Below the pieces are notes generated by a model, which worked only from the letters and a program-made list of their open reading frames with translations, did not search any database and was not told the DNA's origin. The position numbers and the translations under genes were made by a program. From the NCBI GenBank assembly GCA_023260175.1, contig JALQWD010000140.1, positions 1 to 13,804 on the forward strand: 13,804 nt of DNA. The letters are read 5' to 3'. Below, one piece after another: positions 6,941 to 13,053 of this stretch (its first letter is position 1; each line of letters starts with the position of its first letter). The DNA is from Candidatus Nanopelagicaceae bacterium (lineage in GTDB: Bacteria; Actinomycetota; Actinomycetes; Nanopelagicales; Nanopelagicaceae).

Positions 6941-8041
6941 TTACGCAGTACGACGCCAGCGAATTCCAGATTCGATGAAATCATCAATCTCACCGTTCAA
7001 TACCGCTTGAGTATTTCCAGTTTCGTGATCTGTACGTAAATCTTTAACCATTTGATAAGGATGAAGAACATAAGAGCGCATCTGATTTCCCCAAGAACCA
7101 GTACTGCTTCCCTTAAGTGCATCAATCTTTGCCTGCTCTTCTTGGCGACGACGTTCTAATAATTTAGATTGCAAGACCGCCATTGCCGTTGCCTTGTTTT
7201 GAATTTGAGAGCGTTCGTTCTGACAGCTAACAACAATTCCGGTTGCCATATGTGTGATGCGCACTGCTGAATCAGTTGTGTTAACACCTTGTCCGCCTGG
7301 GCCAGAAGAACGATAAACGTCGACACGAATATCTTTTTCATCAATTTCAATATGATCACTTTGATCAACCACCGGCACAACTTCTACGCCGCAAAAGGAT
7401 GTATGTCGTCTGCTCTGCGAATCAAATGGCGAAATACGTACTAAGCGGTGAGTTCCTTGTTCGACAGACAGCGTCCCGTAGGCATATGGAGCGCTAACGC
7501 GGAAAGTTGTTGATTTAATACCTGCTTCTTCACCATATGAAGTTTCAAGTACATCAACTTTGAAGTTATGGCGTTCGCAGTAACGCAAATACATGCGACT
7601 AATCATCTCTGCCCAGTCGCAAGCTTCGACTCCACCTGCTTCTGATCTGATCGTTATAAGTGCATCACGTTCGTCATATTCGCCTGATAATAAGGTTTGT
7701 ACTTCTAGCTCGCCTAGAACTTTTGTAATTGCATCTAGCTCTTTATCGGCTTCTGCATAAGCGCTCTTGTCGCCCGCTTCTTCGGCAAGTTCAAGCAATA
7801 CTGGAATATCTTCAATGCGTCGGCGCAGAGTTACCAGTTTGTTGATTTGCGATTGGGTGTGGCTGAGTTTAGAAGTTACGCGCTGTGCATTTTCGGTGTC
7901 ATTCCAGAGATCTGGGGCGCCTGCTTCTTCTTCAAGTTTTACTGCGTCCGCTTTTAATTTCGGTAAATCTAAAACTTGTTCAATACCGGTGAGCGTTTGA
8001 GTAAGGGCAGCAATCTCCCCGTTGTAATCACGCTCGGCCAT
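6941..8041 (-). CDS. prfB: Peptide chain release factor 2
   Basis: RF2 ends translation at UAA and UGA codons. The 366 residues hold the SPF stop-recognition tripeptide at 204-206 and the GGQ catalytic loop in [10 protein letters not shown] at about 245-254, followed by the usual NERSQIQNK segment. SPF identifies it as RF2 rather than RF1. The frame is continuous through the N-terminus, so the programmed +1 frameshift that autoregulates RF2 in E. coli and many bacteria is absent. The sequence closely follows the mycobacterial type ([33 protein letters not shown]). The ATG has no Shine-Dalgarno; TAAACT overlapping the preceding stop codon suggests a leaderless transcript. ftsE and ftsX downstream form a conserved actinobacterial neighbourhood with prfB. 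Confidence 0.97.
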   Translation of the reverse strand: MAERDYNGEIAALTQTLTGIEQVLDLPKLKADAVKLEEEAGAPDLWNDTENAQRVTSKLSHTQSQINKLVTLRRRIEDIPVLLELAEEAGDKSAYAEADKELDAITKVLGELEVQTLLSGEYDERDALITIRSEAGGVEACDWAEMISRMYLRYCERHNFKVDVLETSYGEEAGIKSTTFRVSAPYAYGTLSVEQGTHRLVRISPFDSQSRRHTSFCGVEVVPVVDQSDHIEIDEKDIRVDVYRSSGPGGQGVNTTDSAVRITHMATGIVVSCQNERSQIQNKATAMAVLQSKLLERRRQEEQAKIDALKGSSTGSWGNQMRSYVLHPYQMVKDLRTDHETGNTQAVLNGEIDDFIESGIRWRRTA

Positions 8042-8053
8042 GTAGATAGTTTA
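8042..8053 (-). promoter_or_regulatory. Putative prfB -10 box overlapping the DUF2017 stop codon
   Basis: On the minus strand the sequence TAAACT (8053-8048) begins with the TAA stop of the DUF2017 gene and is followed by 6 bases (ATCTAC) and then the prfB ATG. The spacing fits a transcription start at the A of ATG. No Shine-Dalgarno is present. The same hexamer occurs at comparable positions before the GH18 gene and ftsE. Confidence 0.55.
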
Positions 8054-8620
8054 GCGTTCGGATACATCATCCATTAACGCTTGAATTAAACTTTCCTGAA
8101 GCCAACCGAGCCAGGTATAAACAGCATAAACAGCCCTTAATGGGTCATCTGGTTTCAATAATTCCAAATGTTCTTGTTGTGAATCTTCGATTTTCAATCG
8201 AACACCGAGCGCCAATCGAATGTCATTTAAGCCACCCAGCCATGCGTTTGCACCTTCATGATCTAAATCAATTGGCTCGTCTCCGGCATTAATCAAATTA
8301 CTTCGTATTGCCATTGAATGTGCACGCTTCTTTTCACGCAAAGTTGATTCTGTGTATCTGCGAAATTCTGAAGCCGCATCTTCGTCGGAATATGCATTTG
8401 GTAATAAGCGGAGTAGAACTTCGTCTTCTGGGGGCGCATCATGAACCGTAATTCCAACCATTGCCGCAAGAGGATCATCATGCGCATGATCAACGCGCTC
8501 AGCTAACAGTTCAATTATCTGTTCGCTTAAATTAATTAATACTTCGCGTTCGGATTCTGAAAATTTTGCCTGATACTCATTCTCTCCGTGGCGTCTGAAT
8601 CCATTTGGTTCGTTATTCAT
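8051..8620 (-). CDS. DUF2017 family protein
   Basis: This 189-residue soluble protein of unknown function belongs to the actinobacterial DUF2017 family, which typically sits directly after clpS. Recognisable points are an N-terminal FRRHG, a helical ESEREVLINLSEQIIELL segment, the LRLLPNAYSDEDAASEFRRY block at about residues 70-89, and a C-terminal AWLGGLNDIRLALGVRL stretch. There is no signal peptide or membrane span. I chose the ATG at 8620 because its A is the last base of the clpS TAA (TAATG), a classic coupled start. A TTG 30 bases upstream would extend the frame but would overlap clpS and has no Shine-Dalgarno. The constant pairing suggests a role around ClpS/N-end-rule proteolysis, which is inference only. 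Confidence 0.88.
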   Translation of the reverse strand: MNNEPNGFRRHGENEYQAKFSESEREVLINLSEQIIELLAERVDHAHDDPLAAMVGITVHDAPPEDEVLLRLLPNAYSDEDAASEFRRYTESTLREKKRAHSMAIRSNLINAGDEPIDLDHEGANAWLGGLNDIRLALGVRLKIEDSQQEHLELLKPDDPLRAVYAVYTWLGWLQESLIQALMDDVSER

Positions 8621-8910
8621 TACAACTCTTCTTTGGAAATTGTTGCCCAAAGCCCATATTCGTGAAGTCTTTGAACATCACGTTCCATCTCTTCGCGCGA
8701 ACCATTTGATACAACAGCTTTACCGTCATTATGTACTTTTAACATTAATTCTGTTGCATGCTCTTTGGTGTAACCAAAAAGTTCCATGAAAACATAAGTT
8801 ACATATGACATCAAATTAACTGGATCATCCCAAACCACGCAGACCCATAAGCGATCATTACTAAAGATCGCCTTCAGCTCTTCATCTAGCTGAGTATTGA
8901 TCTTGACCAT
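8620..8910 (-). CDS. clpS: ATP-dependent Clp protease adaptor ClpS
   Basis: ClpS binds proteins with destabilising N-terminal residues and hands them to the Clp ATPase/ClpP protease in the cytoplasm. The 96 residues match the family: [17 protein letters not shown] at 25-41, then [17 protein letters not shown] around 51-67 with the conserved His60. The position equal to E. coli Asn34 appears to be Trp27, as in other actinobacterial ClpS proteins I recall, so this is a lineage feature rather than damage. The ATG lacks a Shine-Dalgarno; a TAAAAT box ends 6 bases upstream, pointing to a leaderless mRNA. The GH18 gene ends 13 bases before the start, so read-through is also possible. The stop overlaps the DUF2017 start as TAATG. 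Confidence 0.96.
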   Translation of the reverse strand: MVKINTQLDEELKAIFSNDRLWVCVVWDDPVNLMSYVTYVFMELFGYTKEHATELMLKVHNDGKAVVSNGSREEMERDVQRLHEYGLWATISKEEL

Positions 8911-8922
8911 AAGGAGATTTTA
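8911..8922 (-). promoter_or_regulatory. Putative clpS -10 box (leaderless start)
   Basis: Minus-strand TAAAAT (8922-8917) is followed by CTCCTT and then the clpS ATG, a 6-base gap. The apparent AAGGAG here is on the plus strand and cannot serve clpS. The box starts right after the GH18 stop, so clpS-DUF2017 can be expressed independently of the secreted hydrolase. Confidence 0.55.
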
Positions 8923-8923
8923 A

Positions 8924-10648
8924 CTAACGAACGACAACTGTTACAGCCACAGATTGAGATCCGCCTGAACTAACGCGCAGCGCAAGGAAAGGGTCGATAC
9001 CAGCTGAATATGTAAATGAATATCCGCCATTTGCATCAGCCGAGGTGCTTGCTACCTGAACCCACTTGCCATCAAATTTCTCAAGAAACACATTTGCCTG
9101 TTTACCCGGGTTGACCACTCCGCTAATTACTACTTTGCCATTCTTAGCAATACTCGCAGGCGCATTTATTTTTATCTGTGGCTTAACTTTGATGACTTGT
9201 TCGTTAGAGATTGATTCCAAGCGTTCCCAAGTTCCATCACTTCGAAGACGAACATTTTGATTTACTCCGAGATAAATTGGGAGTGAAACTTTGCCATCTA
9301 TTCCCGTAGTTAATGTAGTGATCTCTCTCCAATTTGTATCAGTTTGATTCTTCACTTCTACCCTTATTGGAAGCGCTGCTACTGGTTGCTTATCAGCCAA
9401 AGTGAAGGTTCCAGAAAGATTAATTTGCTGGCCATAAACAAATTCTGAGAAATCACTTGTGATACTTGAAATTATCTTGTCAGGTGCAATTGATAGTGCG
9501 ACATTCCTGATATTGGTCATCGCTTGAGCATCCTCAAAACCAACAGTCCATGCAGCCATTCCGCCTAAGCGATATTTAGATACTAATTGTGCACGAGCTT
9601 GGTATGCGCGAGCATCTTGATACCAAGCAACTCGTGTAGCGGTGCAACTTGTGGCTAATCCAGTTGAAGTATTGCCGTTGTATACCTTTTGATAGGTAAA
9701 AGTTGCTTCTTGATTACTCTCACTGTAACTAATGGTTGCGCCATAGCCTGCAGCCAAATTTGCCGCATTGCTCATAAGAAAAGTTGCAGCTTTAGCGCCG
9801 GCCGCGACAGTTTTTGCAACATCCGCAGGACAAATCCCATCAACTTTAGTTACCCAATCGCGTCCATAACCTGCAAGGCCAACGAAAACTTTAGAAGCAG
9901 GCATGATTGATACGGCATATTTAACGGTGGTCTCAGTCCAGGTAATTGGACCTATTGGTCCAGGCTTTGCCACGGAATAGTCGTATGTCATGATGCGCAA
10001 GCGATCAATAACAGGTGCAATTTCTGCCCAGGCGTAAACGTAATAACCTTTTTTACCTGATGCTGGATCAAGCAAATATGGGGTCGTTATTGAAAGTAAT
10101 TTTCCATTTGCATGCAATGCCGCACTAAGAGACTTAACAAAGGCCACCCAAAATGGTCTGGTCTTATCCCAACTTGTATTTCCGTCGACAAATGCAAAAT
10201 TCTCAAAATCCAAGTCGATACCGTCAAAATTATTTTTAGTAACTAAATCATTTATGGCTTTAACTGCGAGATCTCTACCTGCAGAAGTTGATAACAGATT
10301 TGATAAAACTAATTTATCTGTGCCATCTGTGATGGTAGGAATAATCAAAAATCCTGCACTTCTCATGGTCGCTAGTGGTGTAGCAATGGGAACGCTTGGG
10401 TTGGCCGGTGAATACAGATCGGTAATGCTTACTTTGGTGCCGTTGTACTTGATGGTGTACCAAAATGGCATCACCTCTTTGATCAAATCCGCATTATTTA
10501 GAGCAGCGGGCAAGGAAGTTTTCATCGCATAATAAGGAATCCAGCCGCTATAAATTTTGCGAGGTTGCGGATTCTCTGCAATTGCAGGGGTTAAAGAGAG
10601 CGATAGCAAAACCGCTATTGCCGCAGTGATTCGGGCTCTCTTTAACAT
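8924..10648 (-). CDS. Secreted GH18-type glycoside hydrolase with C-terminal Ig-like domains
   Basis: The frame extends upstream to 10810, but the ATG at 10648 is the likely start: it begins a textbook signal peptide (Lys-Arg-Arg, hydrophobic core, cleavage after the Ala of TPAIA near residue 24) and the longer frame would overlap argF. The 574-residue protein has a GH18 barrel at about 30-380 with FDGIDLDFE (Asp142, Asp145, Asp147, catalytic Glu149), MTYDYS at 220-225 and a GYGRDW stretch; a late WTVGFEDA fits the last barrel strand. Residues from about 395 to the end look like two beta-sandwich domains. No LysM or membrane anchor is seen. GH18 enzymes retaining this motif cut chitin, chito-oligomers or, in the spore-germination-like group, peptidoglycan glycan strands. 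The substrate here is open: wall turnover or scavenging of amino-sugar polymers. A TAAACT box 7 bases upstream suggests leaderless transcription, divergent from argF. Confidence 0.9.
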   Translation of the reverse strand: MLKRARITAAIAVLLSLSLTPAIAENPQPRKIYSGWIPYYAMKTSLPAALNNADLIKEVMPFWYTIKYNGTKVSITDLYSPANPSVPIATPLATMRSAGFLIIPTITDGTDKLVLSNLLSTSAGRDLAVKAINDLVTKNNFDGIDLDFENFAFVDGNTSWDKTRPFWVAFVKSLSAALHANGKLLSITTPYLLDPASGKKGYYVYAWAEIAPVIDRLRIMTYDYSVAKPGPIGPITWTETTVKYAVSIMPASKVFVGLAGYGRDWVTKVDGICPADVAKTVAAGAKAATFLMSNAANLAAGYGATISYSESNQEATFTYQKVYNGNTSTGLATSCTATRVAWYQDARAYQARAQLVSKYRLGGMAAWTVGFEDAQAMTNIRNVALSIAPDKIISSITSDFSEFVYGQQINLSGTFTLADKQPVAALPIRVEVKNQTDTNWREITTLTTGIDGKVSLPIYLGVNQNVRLRSDGTWERLESISNEQVIKVKPQIKINAPASIAKNGKVVISGVVNPGKQANVFLEKFDGKWVQVASTSADANGGYSFTYSAGIDPFLALRVSSGGSQSVAVTVVVR

Positions 10649-10683
10649 AAGTGGGAGTTTACTTTTATAGGTAGAATTATCAG
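10649..10683. promoter_or_regulatory. Divergent GH18/argF double promoter, both putatively leaderless
   Basis: Only 35 bases separate the two ATG codons. On the minus strand TAAACT (10661-10656) lies 7 bases before the GH18 ATG. On the plus strand TAGAAT (10672-10677) lies 6 bases before the argF ATG. Neither gene has a Shine-Dalgarno. The two -10 boxes are 10 bases apart and each -35 region would fall across the other promoter or start codon. No operator-like palindrome such as an ARG box was recognised. Confidence 0.6.
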
Positions 10684-11625
10684 ATGAAGGACTTACTACG
10701 TACCGCAGATTTATCGCGAGATGACGTCGAATTGCTACTAGAAACTGCGGCCAAATTTGCTGCAGAGCCACTTTCGGCATCTGATCATCTACGAAATAAA
10801 ACAGTAGCAATTTATATGACTAAACCTTCTACTCGTACCCGCCTAGCGTCAGAAACTGCGACTGCACATTTGGGGGGCACACCTATTTTTATCCGTGGTG
10901 ATGAATTACAACTTGGCCGCGGCGAAACAATTGCAGATACCGCCAAAATCATTAGTGGATTTTGTGATGCCTTGATTATCCGCACCTACAAGCAATCAGA
11001 TGTCGATGAGCTGGGTACAAATGCATCAATCCCCGTCATCAATGCTCTAACAGATGACGATCATCCAACTCAATTGCTAGCGGATTGGTTGACGATTCGT
11101 GAAACCTTTGGAAAAGACATCTCTGGTCGAAAATTCTCTTACTTTGGCGATGGCAACAACATGACCCATGCTTGGTTAATCATGGGCGCAATTATGGGAG
11201 CTCATGTAGTTGCTGCTACTCCTGATGGAAAATGGGCGCCCGATGCAGATGTTGTTGCAAAAGCAAAAGAGATTGCAAAACAATCTGGCGGTACCGTCGA
11301 ATTAACAAATGACCCAATCTCTGCTGCGAAAGATGCATCGGTAATTTATACGGATGTTTGGATGTCAATGGGTGATCCAGAATCTGAAAGAACTGAAAAA
11401 ATGAAAGTGCTAGCACCCTTTGCTATAACTGAATCTTTAATGTCTCACACCACAAAAGATTCCATATTTATGCATTGCTTACCTGCACACCGCGGTGAAG
11501 AGGTTGAATCAAGCGTAATTGACGGAGAAAAGTCTGTAATTTGGCGCGAAGCGTTCCATCGTCGCACCACAATTCAAGCTCTGCTGTATCAATTAACACG
11601 CGGCCAGCTAAAGGGACGTCACTAG
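10684..11625 (+). CDS. argF: Ornithine carbamoyltransferase
   Basis: This enzyme transfers the carbamoyl group from carbamoyl phosphate to ornithine, giving citrulline, the sixth step of arginine synthesis, in the cytoplasm. The 313 residues carry the family markers in order: KPSTRTR at 47-53 (carbamoyl phosphate), QLGRGETI at 76-83, HPTQ at 127-130, GDGNNMTHAW at 155-164, the SMG ornithine loop at 228-230 and HCLPAHRG at 264-271. SMG plus HCLP favours ornithine over aspartate as substrate. Two places are unusual: the common SFE after STRTR reads ASE, and the C-terminal ENRxH-like motif reads FHRRT (Arg294 kept). No other arg genes are adjacent. The start is fixed by the TAGAAT box 6 bases upstream; no Shine-Dalgarno. 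Confidence 0.93.
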   Translation: MKDLLRTADLSRDDVELLLETAAKFAAEPLSASDHLRNKTVAIYMTKPSTRTRLASETATAHLGGTPIFIRGDELQLGRGETIADTAKIISGFCDALIIRTYKQSDVDELGTNASIPVINALTDDDHPTQLLADWLTIRETFGKDISGRKFSYFGDGNNMTHAWLIMGAIMGAHVVAATPDGKWAPDADVVAKAKEIAKQSGGTVELTNDPISAAKDASVIYTDVWMSMGDPESERTEKMKVLAPFAITESLMSHTTKDSIFMHCLPAHRGEEVESSVIDGEKSVIWREAFHRRTTIQALLYQLTRGQLKGRH

Positions 11626-11645
11626 TAACAAACCCTTCGCGTGAG

Positions 11646-11657
11646 TACATTTACTTC
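11646..11657 (+). promoter_or_regulatory. Putative pntAA -10 box (leaderless start)
   Basis: TACATT at 11646-11651 is followed by TACTTC and the pntAA ATG at 11658, a 6-base gap. There is no Shine-Dalgarno. It lies in the 32-base gap after argF and supports a separate transcript for pntAA-pntAB-pntB. No terminator hairpin was seen between argF and this box. Confidence 0.5.
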
Positions 11658-12773
11658 ATGCTTGTTGCAGTTCCTAAAGAAATCAGGGCTGGAGAGAAGC
11701 GCGTAGCGCTAGTTCCAGACGTCATTAATAAATTCACCAAACTCGGCTATGAAGTAATTATTGAAAGTGGCGCTGGTATTAATGCCCAAGCTACTGACAA
11801 AGATTATGAAGCTGCTGGTGCCAAAATTGCGAACGAAGTACTTAAAGATGCAGATGTGGTGCTCTCGGTTCAACCTTTAACTCCAGGCCAATCTGCAAGC
11901 CTGAAAAAAGGCGCGGTAACGATATCTTTCTTATCGCCAACAAATTCAGTTGAAAATATCGAAGCTCTTGCTAAGGCAGGAGCAACTTCTTTTTCTATGG
12001 AACTAGTTCCGAGAATTTCGCGTGCACAGTCAATGGATGCGCTTACTTCTCAGGCGCTATGCGCAGGTTATAAAGCGGCTTTGATTGGTGCAGAGTTAAG
12101 TCCACGTTTCTTTCCACTGCTTATGACAGCGGCCGGAACAGTAACTCCCGCGCAAGTGTTGGTCCTAGGTGCTGGTGTTGCTGGGCTCCAAGCGATTGCA
12201 ACTGCTCGTCGATTGGGAGCGGTAGTGAGTGCATATGACGTTCGTCCTTCTTCAGCTGATGAAGTTAAATCAATGGGCGCAACATTTATTGAACTAGAAC
12301 TGGAATCACTTGCAGGTACTGGCGGTTATGCCCGCGAAATGACCGAAGAGCGAACAAAGCAACAGCAAGATTTGTTAACACCATACATTGCCAAATCAAA
12401 TGTAATCATTACTACCGCCGCAGTTCCTGGACGAACTGCTCCACGTTTGATGACTAAAGCGATGGTTGATGCAATGTCTCCTGGATCGGTAATCGTTGAC
12501 TTAGCTGCAGAAACAGGCGGAAACGTCGAAGGATCAGTTGCAGGTGAAGTGATTACTACTTCTGGCGGCGTAATAATCTGGGGCGGCAAAGATGTGCCAA
12601 GCTCACTTCCATTTCATGCATCAAGTCTCTATTCAAGAAACTTACTCAATCTATTAACGCTAATAACTACTCCATCAAAGGATGGCGCACCTGTCGCGTT
12701 AAACATTGATTTTGAGGACGAAATTGTTACTGCTTCGGCATTAACTCATAACGGATCAAGGAGAAACTCATGA
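11658..12773 (+). CDS. pntAA: NAD(P) transhydrogenase subunit alpha part 1 (soluble NAD(H)-binding domain I)
   Basis: PntAA is the cytoplasmic NAD(H)-binding part of the proton-translocating transhydrogenase, which uses the proton gradient to reduce NADP+ with NADH. An in-frame extension runs back to 11541 inside argF, but the ATG at 11658 opens the conserved LVAVPKEIRAGEKRVALVPD start and follows a TACATT box, giving 371 residues. Other signs are PRISRAQSMDALTSQ at 118-132, equivalent to the domain I loop that meets the NADP domain, the Rossmann GAGVAG at 171-176 ending in YDVRP, and AETGGNVEGS at 284-293. The protein stops before any membrane segment, so this is the three-gene (split alpha) form. 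The stop overlaps pntAB as ATGA. Alanine dehydrogenase is the nearest relative but lacks this context. Confidence 0.95.
   Translation: MLVAVPKEIRAGEKRVALVPDVINKFTKLGYEVIIESGAGINAQATDKDYEAAGAKIANEVLKDADVVLSVQPLTPGQSASLKKGAVTISFLSPTNSVENIEALAKAGATSFSMELVPRISRAQSMDALTSQALCAGYKAALIGAELSPRFFPLLMTAAGTVTPAQVLVLGAGVAGLQAIATARRLGAVVSAYDVRPSSADEVKSMGATFIELELESLAGTGGYAREMTEERTKQQQDLLTPYIAKSNVIITTAAVPGRTAPRLMTKAMVDAMSPGSVIVDLAAETGGNVEGSVAGEVITTSGGVIIWGGKDVPSSLPFHASSLYSRNLLNLLTLITTPSKDGAPVALNIDFEDEIVTASALTHNGSRRNS
12758..12769 (+). promoter_or_regulatory. pntAB ribosome binding site
   Basis: AAGGAGA at 12758-12764 sits 5 bases before the pntAB ATG, inside the last codons of pntAA. The strong Shine-Dalgarno contrasts with the apparently leaderless pntAA and fixes the pntAB start. 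Confidence 0.85.
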
Positions 12774-13051
12774 GCAATGGTTTAGCGCTATTAGCAATCT
12801 TCACCCTTGCAGTATTCGTTGGCTTTGAAGTTGTTTCGAAAGTTTCAACAACTTTGCACACCCCGCTTATGTCGGGAGCGAATGCAATCCACGGAATAAT
12901 CTTGGTCGGTGCAATTCTTGTAGCCGGGCATGCAGATGGCGGACTTCAATTAGTTCTCGGAGTTCTTGCAGTTGTCCTTGCGACAATAAACATGATTGGT
13001 GGCTTCGTGGTCACGGACCGCATGCTTGAGATGTTCAAAGGAAAGAAATAA
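12770..13051 (+). CDS. pntAB: NAD(P) transhydrogenase subunit alpha part 2 (membrane domain)
   Basis: PntAB is the small membrane subunit that, with PntB, builds the proton channel of the split transhydrogenase. The 93 residues form three membrane spans, at about 3-21, 39-54 and 59-81. They carry the family block STTLHTPLMSGANAIHGI at 26-43 and the C-terminal GGFVVTDRMLEMFK. The start overlaps the pntAA stop (ATGA) and has a good AAGGAGA site. pntB follows after 2 bases. Length and motifs are ordinary for the three-subunit form found in actinobacteria and alphaproteobacteria. Confidence 0.95.
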   Translation: MSNGLALLAIFTLAVFVGFEVVSKVSTTLHTPLMSGANAIHGIILVGAILVAGHADGGLQLVLGVLAVVLATINMIGGFVVTDRMLEMFKGKK

Positions 13052-13053
13052 CC
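13037..13053 (+). promoter_or_regulatory. pntB ribosome binding site
   Basis: AAAGGAAAG at 13037-13045 lies in the last codons of pntAB, its AGG core ending about 12 bases before the ATG at 13054 and the purine run ending 8 bases before it. It supports the pntB start, which follows the pntAB TAA by two bases. Confidence 0.7.

Noticed and set aside
7900..8041. Search for an RF2 programmed frameshift in prfB
   Set aside because: The N-terminal frame is continuous, with no in-frame UGA or slippery CTTTGA-like site at the expected position.
8621..8650. TTG start extending the DUF2017 protein by 10 residues
   Set aside because: It would overlap clpS by 31 bases without a ribosome site, whereas the ATG at 8620 forms a standard TAATG coupled start.
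10254..10532. Plus-strand open frame of 92 codons inside the GH18 gene
   Set aside because: It is antisense to the GH18 catalytic barrel, including sequence near the active site, and has no ribosome site.
10649..10810. N-terminal extension of the GH18 gene
   Set aside because: It would overlap argF and place the signal peptide 54 residues inside the protein. The ATG at 10648 directly starts a normal signal peptide with a promoter box upstream.
11541..11657. N-terminal extension of pntAA into argF
   Set aside because: The extra 39 residues are out-of-frame argF sequence. The family start motif begins at the ATG at 11658.
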